The position numbers and the translations under genes were made by a program. From Spisula solida (Eukaryota > Mollusca > Bivalvia > Venerida > Mactridae), in the NCBI GenBank assembly GCA_947247005.1, contig OX365947.1, forward strand, positions 35,110,760 to 35,174,759: a stretch of 64,000 bases of DNA, in the 5' to 3' direction. Below the pieces are notes generated by a model that did no database searches, was not told the origin of the DNA, and worked only from the letters and a program-made list of their open reading frames with translations. Below are positions 12,903 through 21,992 of this stretch, piece after piece (position 1 is the stretch's first letter; each line of letters starts with the position of its first letter).

Positions 12903-13849
12903 CGAGGGGTGATCAATATATTCGTGGACTTTTCATCTATCAAGTTTATATTGCCAGTTAGACTCCAAAACAATGTATTATCATTTAGAGTAAGACCCTT
13001 TCCACAGAATGCACCTATTACATAATTGCATTCACCCAATGAGCGCGTGACGTAGGCCGTCACGTGACGCTACTCTATGCGCTCCCGTTTTAAGCGTACA
13101 TAGCTCCTTTTTGGACTCATATCTGGTCCCAGATGGACGATCGTTTTACTTTTAAGACAGAAATAAGTAATAAATAATCACCTCTCAAATGTAAGATGGA
13201 AAATACCAGAGTTTTGATGCGTTGTTGGACATAAGACTCTACAAAAGACGATTGGCTTAACGCGGTCGTATCCCGATGGAGAAAAAAGCACCACCTAGCA
13301 AGTTTGGGGCGCAATTTCGAAAAAACCCTTGTAGCTGGATTCAAAGGTTTATATATTCGTAGTCAATACTGATCGCAGTTTTCGCCAGTAATATATGGTT
13401 AAGAAATATGCCTCTCATTTCACAGAAAATAGAGGAGAGTGTCCCTACCATGGTGATAACTCTTCCGTTTTGCCTTATTTTATCAATGCATCTGCTTGAC
13501 AGGGTACCTACAATCGCATATACGATATAATCATAATATGTGGCGCAAAGCATCCCCCTACATTTTGGTTATGTCATCTTGAGATATCAGAAGGATTTTC
13601 CAAGATTGACGTAATTTTTACTGACATGCCGTTGCTCTGTGATTATGTATTGTCCGACATGCTCGACGGCGCGTGCTGCACACGGGTCATGATAAGTGAC
13701 GTCATCAGGTAAATTGTGACGTCACAATAACAAAAATAATTAAAACGATAGATAATTAATAGATCTGCATGACCTGGTAATTTCATTACTCTAGGATCAA
13801 TATAACAAAAGTCAGACGGAAAGTCCACGAATATATTGATCACCCCTCG
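12903..13849 (-). mobile_element. Mariner-family DNA transposon, 947 bp, degenerate
   Basis: The TIRs read CGAGGGGTGATCAATATATT at the left and the same inverted at the right, extending further to CGTGGACTTT. The target TA is duplicated at 12,901-12,902 and 13,850-13,851, the rule for Tc1/mariner. The element is shorter than an intact mariner of about 1.3 kb. The minus strand carries a transposase relic at 13,117-13,344. The well-matched termini suggest the copy was mobile in the not too distant past, though it is now coding-dead. Confidence 0.9.
13117..13344 (-). pseudogene. Mariner transposase C-terminal relic
   Basis: Read on the minus strand, the 75-codon frame contains LHRDTTALSQSSFVESYVQQ followed by RIKTL and later GDYLLLISVLKVKRSS. 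The order resembles the catalytic part of mariner transposases: HRDNAPAH with the second catalytic Asp, then an IxxLPHPPYSPDLAPCDY-type stretch holding the third, then FPKLK. Here the PHPPYSPDLAP core is scrambled by an indel, and the Asn/Ala residues after HRD are changed. Assignment rests on motif order, on strand orientation and on its position between mariner TIRs. The protein would not be functional. Confidence 0.55.
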
Positions 13850-14845
13850 TATGTATATGTGTATTGTGTCCATGATTTAGACTCAGTACATGTACACAAT
13901 TTGTGGCATAATTTTGTATTTTACCCATCTTTGATGTTTTTCAAATATTAATACTTTAGTTCTTTCTAAGTATTGTTTCATTTGTATGTTACAAATACAG
14001 ATGTCATTTAGCTGTAAAAATAAATGACAAAATTTCAATCAATACTGAGTTAATTATATTTCATCCATCATCAAACAGAGCACCACCTATGTGTATTATC
14101 AGTTACAATGTTTTTGGGTGAAAGTTAGTAGGTTGGCATACATATTAATTTATTCAGAATAAATAAATTTATGACAAATACAAGCCAAATAATTTTTGTT
14201 TAAAAACGGCACGGATCGTGCAGATTACAGAACAGGCTTTTAGCGTTAACCGCAATGTTGAGCCTCGTTCTGGTTTTACACGCTCTGCGAACGAAAAGGA
14301 AAACCCACCATCCCACCCTAAAGCAGTGTATACGTTTTGTGTATATGTTTGTATAAATATAGATATAAGTGGTAAAATTATGATATGACATAATTTGTAT
14401 TTGCATAATTTAGTATTTTACTCATCTTTGATTTGCATAATTTTGTATTTGATTCATTTGGTGTTTTACCCATCTTTGATGTTTTCAAATATTAATAGGC
14501 ATAATTTTGTATAATTTTGTATTTTACCCATCTTTGATGTTTTTCAATATTGGTATAATTTTGTATTTTACCCATCTTTGATGTTTTTCAATATTGGCAT
14601 AATTTTGTATTTTACCCATGTTTGATGTTTTTCAATATTGGCATAATTTTGTATTTTACCCATCTTTGATGTTTTTCAATATTGGCATAACTTTGTATTT
14701 TACCCATCTTTGATGTTTTTCAATAATTTTGTAGTTTACCCATCTTTGATGTTTTTCAAATATTAATACTTTAGTTATATGTATTGTTTCATTTGTATGT
14801 TATGGAATCTGCACATAAAATACATTTTTATTTGTATGTTATGTT
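13850..14845. repeat. Tandem array of a ~45-bp unit upstream of the Penelope-like element
   Basis: The unit reads CATAATTTTGTATTTTACCC, then ATCTTTGATGTTTTTCAA, then TATTGG. About seven copies run from 14,405 to 14,760, and one more stands alone at 13,905-13,975. Copies differ mainly in an optional ATTAATACTTTAGTT extension. The array directly precedes the left terminal repeat of the retroelement. Between 14,147 and 14,400 the sequence is unique and non-coding. Confidence 0.8.
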
Positions 14846-14940
14846 ATGGATGTGACTTTAAAATAAGAAGAAGTAATTCCTGATGAAGAGCATGTGCTTG
14901 AAAATTTGATACAAGAGTCAGAGTTATTTATTTATCATAA
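14846..14940 (+). repeat. Left pseudo-LTR segment A
   Basis: It begins ATGGATGTGACTT and runs through a CTGATGA...GAAA motif to AGAGTTATTTATTTAT, ending about 60 bases before the first ATG of the element. It matches 18,984-19,082, except for an insertion of about five bases (AAAAA/TTAAA) in the right copy and single substitutions. Confidence 0.85.
14880..14903 (+). ncRNA. Hammerhead-ribozyme-like motif (left copy)
   Basis: CTGATGA (14,880-14,886) is followed by A, a 4-bp stem GAGC/GCTT around the loop ATGT, and then GAAA (14,900-14,903). CUGANGA and GAAA, split by a short stem II, form the conserved hammerhead core, and Penelope-like elements are known to carry such ribozymes in their terminal repeats. 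Here stem III would be minimal and I could not fix stem I or the cleavage site with confidence. Treat it as a candidate. Confidence 0.5.
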
Positions 14941-15000
14941 TTATATTCTTTCCTATTGAGAGACAATACAAAATTTATAGTGATCAAGACTCCTGGAATT

Positions 15001-16173
15001 ATGGATGATTACTTATATTTAAGAAGAACAAAGGAGAAGCGAGCTAGGTATGTTTCACATAATGATGTTTTAAGCAAATGCTTAAAACATAATATAATAC
15101 CAAATGGATTCAAGTGGAATTGGCAGCCAAATATAGAGATGGACAACGATCTGAAGATCAAGTGTGAAAGAATTAAATGTGACATGTCGTTAAAAATTAT
15201 GGAAGTTACTAAACAGGCGTGTGAGAGGAAAATGGACGTTCTGACAGAAAGGGTGTTAGATCTGGGCTCATTGTTTAGTACAAAAGAACTTGATGAAACA
15301 GACATCTGTGAAAAGAAAGAGACTCAGAGAATGCAGCAAGTGAAATCTAAGAAAATAAATAAGATCTTCAGAGAAACAGATGATGGAATAGAACGGAGAA
15401 TGAAAGGAGACGGTAACTGTTTTTATAGATGCTTAAGCATGTTCTTATACGGAACTGAAGATGAACACAAAAAGGTACGGTCAGAGATTGTTTCCTATAT
15501 GTACAGTAACTTGGATAAATTCAAAACTCTAGTGGATGGTCCAATTATAAATCATTTGAAACAACAATCACTTACAAATGGCAGATATGAATCCTGGGCC
15601 ACAGAGGCAGAGATATACGGGGCTTCAGTGCGATATAGAATTAATGTGAAAGTTCTGGATAGTAATAACGTAAACAGCCAATGGAACAATTTTACCATGA
15701 GGGATAGTGAGAGTGATTTAAGACCATATAACCAGTCATTATATGTAAAGTACAAGGAAAATCATTTCAATTTGGTAGAAATGGTAGGAAATTTAGACCC
15801 TGATGTAAGAGAGGATGCAGGAGTGGAATTAATAGATTGGTTTGAATGTACCAAAGGTACAGATGGAATTGATATTAGACATAGAACCGGAGAACATAAA
15901 CAAAAGAGAGCGGCTAGTGGTAAAGATGAAATGACTAGTACAGAAGGAAGGGCAACATCTTCAGAAAAGGAATATGGAATCAGGATGGAAAAGGCTAGTA
16001 AAAGTAAACATAGCAATTCTAGAAAAAATACAAGTAGGGGAAATAGTGGGAGGAAGTCATGTTCTCATAGAACCATTCATAAACAACGAAGTAAAGGAGA
16101 GCACAGTCAAGGAGGAACAATTGAAAGTAAGAGATTCGGTGATGATGTAGTTACAAATAAATCTTCAACATAG
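15001..16173 (+). CDS. N-terminal open segment with OTU cysteine protease domain
   Basis: This 390-codon segment is the uninterrupted first part of the retroelement protein. The OTU (ovarian tumour) fold is a ubiquitin-cleaving cysteine protease. The visible signature is GDGNCFYRCL with the nucleophile Cys140 (15,418-15,420), a middle WATEAEIYGAS block, and ENHFNLVEM with the catalytic-type His255 (15,763-15,765). All residues expected for activity at these two sites are kept. After the domain the chain becomes rich in Ser, Lys and Arg. I chose ATG 15,001; the frame is open upstream only to a TAA at 14,938-14,940 with no earlier ATG. The TAG at its end is followed in the same frame by the RT region, so I infer a fusion broken by mutation rather than a separate gene, although stop-codon readthrough cannot be excluded. 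Confidence 0.85.
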   Translation: MDDYLYLRRTKEKRARYVSHNDVLSKCLKHNIIPNGFKWNWQPNIEMDNDLKIKCERIKCDMSLKIMEVTKQACERKMDVLTERVLDLGSLFSTKELDETDICEKKETQRMQQVKSKKINKIFRETDDGIERRMKGDGNCFYRCLSMFLYGTEDEHKKVRSEIVSYMYSNLDKFKTLVDGPIINHLKQQSLTNGRYESWATEAEIYGASVRYRINVKVLDSNNVNSQWNNFTMRDSESDLRPYNQSLYVKYKENHFNLVEMVGNLDPDVREDAGVELIDWFECTKGTDGIDIRHRTGEHKQKRAASGKDEMTSTEGRATSSEKEYGIRMEKASKSKHSNSRKNTSRGNSGRKSCSHRTIHKQRSKGEHSQGGTIESKRFGDDVVTNKSST

Positions 16174-17284
16174 TTGACAGAAGGTGAGATTAGTCTTTTA
16201 TCGCGTGGACTTAAATTCATCCCTGATAATAAACAAGTTAATAAAATAAAGCTGTTATCTGATTTAGCAGACTGGGAGAGGCGCATGAGGTTACGTGAGT
16301 ATTTCTATGATAAAGAGAATGATTGTGACACGTCTGAAAATCGGAGTGATTTTTGTATTCCAAAGAAAAGCTACTTCACGCCCAATAAAGGCCGGGATGC
16401 ATGGTTAGATTTATATGTCGAGCTGGTGAAGAATGATATTGTAGGAAATCTGAGGAAGAAAGGTAAATTAACCCTGACAAAGGAGGAACAGGAGGCATTT
16501 CATTCATTGCTGCATAATCAAAACATTGTCATTAGGCCAGCAGATAAGGGCTCAGGGATAGTTGTGCTAGACAAAGTCGAATACATCCGTGGGCTTGAAA
16601 CAGAAATGGATGGAAGTAACTCATATACAGAGACTGACAAAGACATAACATTGAATTCCACAAAAATAGTAAAAAAGTTGGTGGACAGGATGCATAAGGA
16701 TGGTGTCATTGTGAAAGATCTAAGGACGTATCTAATGCCCAGGTACCCAACAGGAGGTAATTTGAAAGGAAACCCTAAACTACATAAGGCAGGCAATCCA
16801 ATGAGAACTATAGTGAACGGTATAAATAGCCCTACTGAGAAATTGGCAGAGTTGGCGGAACATGAACTCAATGAATATGTGATTACTTCGCCAAGCTATA
16901 TATGAGACACAACAGATTTCTTAAACAAAATCCAATATATAAAAGGGAACGTGCCAGAAAATGCAATACTGTTCTGCTTTGATGTAACCAAATTATATCC
17001 CTCGGTTCCAAAGGAAGAAGGTCTTTTAGCATGTAAAGAGGCTTTGTCTATGCGTAGTAACCCTATAGTACGTACAGAATATGTGATGGAAATGGTGGAA
17101 GTGGTCTTAGAGAATAATAACTTCAATCTGGGTAAAAAACACTATTTGCAAACAGAAGGGGTGGCCATTGGGTCAAAGTTGGGAAGAAATTACGCGTGCT
17201 GCTACATGCGAAAGTGGGACGAACAACTTATGTCATATTCAGATAAACCGTATTTCTACAAAAGATATAAAGATGATGGTTTCG

Positions 17285-18313
17285 GACTTCGGTTCAGTAC
17301 AATCATTAGAAAAGTTTGCCGAGTATGCCAATAATATACACAAGAATATTAAAATAGAGCTTAGATATAGTAAAACCAATATTGAATTTTTAGACACAAT
17401 GGTCACTGTAGAGAACGGGAGTATATTTACAAGTTTATACAAGAAACCATCAGACAAACAAATATACTTACACAGTAGTTCATGCCATCCACCAAGTACA
17501 AAAAATGGGCTTGCATATGGACTAGGTTTGAGACTTAAACGGATTTGTGAAAAGAACGAGGACTATGATAAACACAGGCAAGAACTTAAGACACAGCTGA
17601 GAAGAAGGGGATATAGTGGTAGAAAGATAGAACAACAGCTAGGGAAAGTAGATAAGTTAGACCGAAATACGTTACTACAGAAAACAACAAAGAAGGAAAC
17701 AGAGAGAGTTCCGATAGTACTTACATTCTCGAAACAATTACCAGATATACATAAAATACTCCACAGACATCTACCAGTGTTGCATAAATCAGATAGGATG
17801 ACCAGCATTTTCAATGAACCACCAATGCTTGCATATAGAAGGGATAAAAATTTGGCTGATACGCTAGTGCACAGAAAGGCCAACACAATAGTAAACAGTA
17901 TGGAAGAGAAAAGTAAATGTGAATGCAGAATATGTAGAATTATTACAGAGGAAGAAATAACCGACGTATACCAAGGTATGAGTTACAAAACTGCAAATTT
18001 CCAGAAGTGCTCGGATCGAAATTTAGTATACGCATTGATATGTAAACGATGTTCCCAAACAGTATATGTGAGTGAAACAGAAAGGAAGCTCAGAGAGAGA
18101 ATTGATGAACATCGGAGGGATATTCGGTACCAACATGAGAAACCGATTATGAGACATTTCAGTAATCACAAGGAAGATGATTTGGCGGTAACAATTCTGC
18201 AGAGAATACACACTGAAGGTAGGACATATAGACAGTTGGTAGAAGATCAATGGATAAAAAGGTTAGGTACAATGACTCCAGATGGGTGTAACGTGCGTGG
18301 TTACAATTCATAA
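17285..18313 (+). CDS. RT thumb plus GIY-YIG endonuclease segment
   Basis: This is the downstream part of the same protein in the shifted frame. It starts just after the YKDD motif (SVQSLEKFAEYANNIHKNI) and includes the RT thumb (NIEFLDTMV, LYKKPSDKQIYLHSSSCHP), a basic linker, a CECRICRI cysteine cluster and the C-terminal nuclease. The nuclease reads LVYALICKRC, TVYVSETERKL, RERIDEH, then LVEDQWIKRLGTM. In typical GIY-YIG proteins of Penelope-like elements the second motif is YIGET or YVGET. Here the glycine is serine (YVSET), a change that may weaken cleavage. The segment ends in GYNS and TAA. Confidence 0.85.
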   Translation, partial: DFGSVQSLEKFAEYANNIHKNIKIELRYSKTNIEFLDTMVTVENGSIFTSLYKKPSDKQIYLHSSSCHPPSTKNGLAYGLGLRLKRICEKNEDYDKHRQELKTQLRRRGYSGRKIEQQLGKVDKLDRNTLLQKTTKKETERVPIVLTFSKQLPDIHKILHRHLPVLHKSDRMTSIFNEPPMLAYRRDKNLADTLVHRKANTIVNSMEEKSKCECRICRIITEEEITDVYQGMSYKTANFQKCSDRNLVYALICKRCSQTVYVSETERKLRERIDEHRRDIRYQHEKPIMRHFSNHKEDDLAVTILQRIHTEGRTYRQLVEDQWIKRLGTMTPDGCNVRGYNS

Positions 18314-18983
18314 AATCTGCATTTCAATGTATGCAATTAACAGTTGAATTCAATGATACGTTTTCGTGCTACTACTTGAATAATGGAGATACATAATTAT
18401 ATGACAGAAATTTTTGTATAATAAGACTCATTCAGTACTCCATATTGATTGGTTGTGAAAAAGAATCAAGCAGAATTTTTGATAGACAATAAGACATTGT
18501 AAATTGAAATGAAATACATTTGCTAGGGATTATTATGTGAAATGTAAGTATATAAAAAATAATGTTTCCAGTATAATTATGTACATATGTGAGAAAGTTG
18601 ACTGGGGTATATGTATGTATATATGTGGGTGGAAAGTTGAATATCTTGTAAAAGATGTGGGAGTATGGACCGGAAGCTGTATGTGTATGCTTGTGCAGTA
18701 GTATGAGAGTTAAGGTGCATAAGTAAATGTGAGTCTGTATATGCCATTAAAGTGAGTTTGTCTTGATAATAATAAAAGTACAAAAGTGTGTGAATGTATA
18801 TATGTAGGATATTTTGATTAGTACTATATGCTAAGTATATATGTATAGGTATAATTTGTATGTTGTTGTATGTATGCGAGATATAAAATGTATGTAAAAA
18901 ATACGGGAAATGACGTGACGTCATTTGGAACGTCATGATACAGGAAATGACGTCACGTCATAACAACATTATAATATAAACAA
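18314..18983 (+). other. 3' untranslated part of the Penelope-like element
   Basis: This is a T/A-rich region between the stop codon and the right pseudo-LTR. A TGACGTGACGTCA...TGACGTCACGTCA inverted pair sits at about 18,912-18,960, just before segment A, and could pair as a hairpin or bind a CREB-like factor. No open frame is convincing. Confidence 0.5.
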
Positions 18984-19237
18984 GATGGATGTGACTTAAA
19001 AATAAGAAGAAGTAATTAAAAATTCCTGATGAAGAGCATGTGCTTGAAAATTTGATACAAGAGTCAGAGTTATTTATTTATTACAAATACAGATGTCATT
19101 TAGCTGTAAAAATAAATGACAAAATTTCAATCAATACTGAGTTAATTATATTTCATCCATCATCAAACAGAGCACCACCTATGTGTATTATCAGTTACAA
19201 TGTTTTTGGGTGAAAGTGAGTAGGTTGGCATAAATAT
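18984..19237 (+). repeat. Right pseudo-LTR (segments A+B adjacent)
   Basis: Segment A is at 18,984-19,082 and segment B at 19,083-19,237. Both match the left copies (14,846-14,940 and 13,992-14,146) with few differences; the homology ends near GGTTGGCATA. The junction TTATTTATTACAAATACAG here corresponds to TGTATGTTACAAATACAG on the left, which fixes the boundary of B. Confidence 0.85.
19026..19049 (+). ncRNA. Hammerhead-ribozyme-like motif (right copy)
   Basis: The same core as the left copy is present: CTGATGA (19,026-19,032), A, stem GAGC/GCTT with loop ATGT, GAAA (19,046-19,049). Two copies in the same orientation about 4.1 kb apart would allow processing of the RNA between them, as proposed for Penelope-like elements. 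Confidence 0.5.
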
Positions 19238-19934
19238 ATATATACACTTGTTGCTGTGTTTGCATGCATATATCTATGTCATATTATGTCTTAAAAGTGA
19301 CTGTTCAGCACTTTTGAACGTGTAATTACATGATAAAAGTGCTATATAACTATGGTATAATAAATAAATAAAATAAATAATAAATGTTTACTCATATTAA
19401 TCAAAGCGCAGGTAGCATAGGGAGAATAGGCTATATAGGCTATATATATCCAGGCAGTTGAGTCGGTTTCAAGCAATAACTCCGACCTTTTGTTGAAACA
19501 TTTAAGTCACATCAGGGATTATACTATACCATATTTGAGGGACGTTAAAATCGGTCAATGAATAGAAAACTCATGGTTGTTTTTAACTTTGTGTTGACAG
19601 GTTTTTACTTACGTTCTTACCCAAAAATACGCCTTATACCACTTGGTATGTCCACACCGATATAATATGTAGAACTGCTTGTTGACTAGTGATTGGCGCT
19701 AACTGTGGCCGCCATAGTTCAACTTGAGACCGCCATAGTATTTAACTGTGATCGGACCAACGCTAGGTCAATTTTACTTTTATTATGAACGCTAAATTGT
19801 ATTTTGGTGTGTAGAGAAACCAGACATGCACAGATAATTGACCAATACCAGACTATAGTACACGCAGCCAAAATCACCCATTGTACCCGGACAAGACGTG
19901 TTAACCTGGCAATTGAGAGGGTATGTTGTGTCAA
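19238..19934. other. Non-coding stretch
   Basis: It contains a short (AATAAATAA)-type run at about 19,360-19,385. About 19,440-19,660 is faintly similar to 52,905-53,115 (CAGTTGAGTCGG against GGTTGAGTCGG; ACTT.CGTTCTT and GGTATGTCCACAC near the other end). This looks like an old repeat. I see no gene. Confidence 0.35.
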
Positions 19935-20800
19935 AGGATAGCAAAATTCAAACTTTCCAATATAAATTTATTCATAGAAATATTTATTTAAATTCAAACG
20001 AATTGAGTCTAGCCTGTGCAACTTTTGCAATGCATCATTAGAAACAATATATCATCTTTGTGGGGAAAGCCATTACATACGCAAATTTTCAGGAATCAAA
20101 TAAAACAAAATTGCGGCACAAACCATGCAAATGGAGGGATAAATAAAACCAACGCATTCATGTGTATTTTGAAAGAAAAAAGATTATATTAAGTCAGACA
20201 GGGAAGGCAGCACTCAACTTAACCAGCCGAGCACAGAAAACATTAAAAACACACAAAACACAGTGCCCAACTGAACCAACCGAGCACAGGAAACATAAAC
20301 ACATAAAGACACAATGCCCAAATAAACAAGCGCAGATCCACCCAAGTCCAAGTTGTGGAAAAGTAAAATAAATTATAACTAGCTGAATGACCCAGTTTCC
20401 ACAGCAAAAGGACTATAATGCCTAGTTTTTGCTGTCAGAAAACTTAAAACGAAGAAGTGCCCAACACACTACCGACCAAGAAAATTAAACATCCCCTGTC
20501 CCACTGTTTACCAGATATGACCCTATCTTATCACATATCTTTCTGTATGGAAAACAACATAATATTTAAAAATAAATATAAAAATGAATTACATTATTTT
20601 ACCTCATTCAAGATTAAGTTTGAGAGCAGATTGGAACTACATAAAATGTACAACGAATGCAAGGCATACAAGAAAACCTAGACACTTTTAATAAAAACAT
20701 GGGAACACTTTATGTACACCCCCATAATAAAATCAATAGACGAGGAGAATAAATGGGATTACCCTTATTGGGCCCGAAACAAATCCAACAAAACCTTAAT
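19935..20800 (+). pseudogene. L1/Tx1-like LINE C-terminal relic split by a repeat
   Basis: Translated pieces at 19,935-20,120 (FQYKFIHRNIYLNSN, then ESSLCNFCNASLETIYHLCG) and 20,500-20,800 (IIFKNKYKNELHYFTSFK, LELHKMYNECKA, WARNKS) look like the CxxC...H...C end of L1/Tx1-type reverse transcriptases. Several stops and frameshifts are present. The 20,165-20,460 repeat lies between the two parts, as if inserted. The assignment is by eye from family habit, with no RT core to confirm it. Confidence 0.4.
20165..20460 (+). repeat. Dispersed 'GTCAGACAGGGAAGGCAGC' repeat
   Basis: It begins AAAAAGATTATATTAAGTC, followed by AGACAGGGAAGGCAGCACTC, AACTTAACCAGCCGAGCACAG and AAACATTAAA. The same unit occurs at 35,836-35,994, 36,001-36,159 and 62,520-62,670, with shorter pieces at 36,430-36,475 and 62,668-62,700. 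It ends with a CTGAATGACCCAGTTTC unit like those in 1-478. Class unknown; probably a SINE-like or satellite-related family. Confidence 0.7.
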
Positions 20801-21062
20801 ATGTTCTAAGTATTACTTAGTGCATATTTGATAAGTTACAAACACATTGTCAGAACTTTTAGAAAGTACCTCGTATATATAATGTACGCAACCTGTTGTG
20901 AATAAAGCATCAATAGAGATTCGCGGTAATCGTTCGAGGGTTCCAAAGATATGGTGCGGACACGACTTTGTTGTAGACGAAAGGACGAAAGAAAGTGAAA
21001 ACTTTGTGGCGGGGATTGATTTACCATTTAATCTAAAGCATATTCGTCTAATCTAACGCATC

Positions 21063-21426
21063 TCATGGTGCCTTGTTTTCGCACATGCATTTTCGTATTT
21101 TATCGCAATTATAATCATTTCATCCGGTCGCTTTGTCGTAATACCTAACGCAAAATCCAGTCGAGAAATGCGATGGTTGTCCTGCATGGCAACTAATTTG
21201 TATAATCCAAGGTCTCTCCGTTGATCCTTCCCAAGTGCTCGAGCTATCGTTGTCCACCAAGCCATACACCAGCATTCCTAAACTTGTTGATAAATGCTCT
21301 TTCCAGACGAGACGTATCCGAGGCGTCACTGTAGCCACAAAAACCTACACAACGCGTCCAGTTATACCTAACGGGCGAAATCATGTAGCAGGACATTGAA
21401 AATCGGACCCATCTTTCGTCACAAAC
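21063..21426 (-). pseudogene. Exon 2 (C-type lectin domain) of copy C
   Basis: The reading VCDERWVRFSMSCYM, VRYNWTRCVGFCG, ASDTSRLERAFINKF and NAGVWLGGQR matches copy A domain order. GGYL is deleted. After GGQR comes TAG, and homology continues in other frames (TTKRPDEMIIIA region) to CMCE. The stop equivalent to copy A is lost and TGA follows four codons later. The splice acceptor is destroyed. Confidence 0.9.
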
Positions 21427-21490
21427 ATGGAAATAAAACATGGACACAATATTGAAATGCTAGATTCGTTTTCATCTATATCTGGTTTCA

Positions 21491-21598
21491 ACATATTTCG
21501 AACCTGAAGAAAATTATGTTACATGTATTTGCACATTATTATTTGTTAATATTCTATTTATTACATGTAACATAATTTTCTTCAGGTTCGAAATATGT
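21491..21598. repeat. Perfect palindrome, 38-bp arms, in the copy C intron
   Basis: The arm starting ACATATTTCGAACCTGAAG at 21,491 is repeated inverted, ending at 21,598, with a spacer of about 32 bases. No mismatch is visible in the arms. It is nine bases from a second palindrome. Perfect arms imply recent origin or correction. Confidence 0.95.
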
Positions 21599-21607
21599 AT
21601 TCAAATC

Positions 21608-21698
21608 ATTTGAGTACAAATTGTAAAATTGAACGGTATGCCTACATTCGCCAGGTGAATGTAGGCATACCGTTCAATTTTACAATTTGTACTCAAAT
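21608..21698. repeat. Perfect palindrome, ~42-bp arms, 7-base loop
   Basis: The arm starting ATTTGAGTACAAATTG at 21,608 and containing GGTATGCCTACATTC is mirrored to 21,698. The loop is about GCCAGGT. It could extrude as a hairpin. Its two-palindrome arrangement with 21,491-21,598 resembles template-switch products or the footprint of a foldback element. Confidence 0.95.
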
Positions 21699-21992
21699 AA
21701 TTGTAAAACACGACACGGCGTCATATGGGCTCGAGAGATCACTGTTTCATATGAATCAACAAAAATAATGTGTTTGTAGCAACATTAGCAGAGTGCTAAG
21801 ATAATAATCTAAGACCCAATTTAAGAGGATGTAGTGGAATTTTAACAAACCTACTTTTTTAAATTGTGATTGAATTGTAGGCTAAAATTCAGAACTAGTG
21901 TTTACTCTTATGAAACAAAAATGCAGAAAAAGAACGGAATTTATGTGATAAACGACCACTAAAAGGTTTAAGTTAACTATCATTATGTTCAC

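Larger units (their letters stand above)
15001..18313 (+). pseudogene. Penelope-like polyprotein (N-term, OTU, RT, GIY-YIG), broken
   Basis: A single frame ran from ATG 15,001 to the TAA at about 18,313, roughly 1,100 codons. Residues 1-45 carry a KCLKHNIIPNGF motif like the N-terminal part of Penelope-like proteins. An OTU domain follows at about 130-260, then a basic Ser/Lys-rich linker, then LTEGEISLLSRGLKFIP, which normally opens the RT. RT signatures are RPADKGSGIVVLDK, GNPKLHK, FCFDVTKLYPSVP (motif A), QTEGVAIGS (motif B) and YKDD (motif C, 17,269-17,277). The end holds Cys pairs and a GIY-YIG nuclease. Lesions are an in-frame TAG at 16,171-16,173, a TGA at 16,903-16,905 and a frameshift between about 17,278 and 17,300. 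The motif C lysine is also unusual. The copy is inactive but recent. Confidence 0.9.
13992..19237 (+). mobile_element. Penelope-like retroelement with OTU domain and flanking direct repeats
   Basis: This retroelement is delimited by repeated segments. Segment A (HHR-like motif) lies at 14,846-14,940 and again at 18,984-19,082. Segment B (starting ACAAATACAGATGTCATTTA) lies at 13,992-14,146 and again at 19,083-19,237. At the right end A and B are adjacent; at the left B comes first and the ~45-bp array separates it from A. Such partly tandem 'pseudo-LTRs' are a known habit of Penelope-like elements. The coding part (15,001-18,313) holds an N-terminal domain, an OTU domain, the reverse transcriptase and a GIY-YIG endonuclease. 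Copies of A and B are nearly identical to each other, which points to recent insertion. Confidence 0.85.

Noticed and set aside
14956..15000. Starting the retroelement protein upstream of ATG 15,001
   Set aside because: The frame is open only to a TAA at 14,938 and offers a TTG but no ATG; segment A ends there.
13992..19237. LTR retrotransposon
   Set aside because: The direct repeats are permuted and the coding part has a Penelope-type RT and GIY-YIG nuclease, with no integrase, gag or RNase H.
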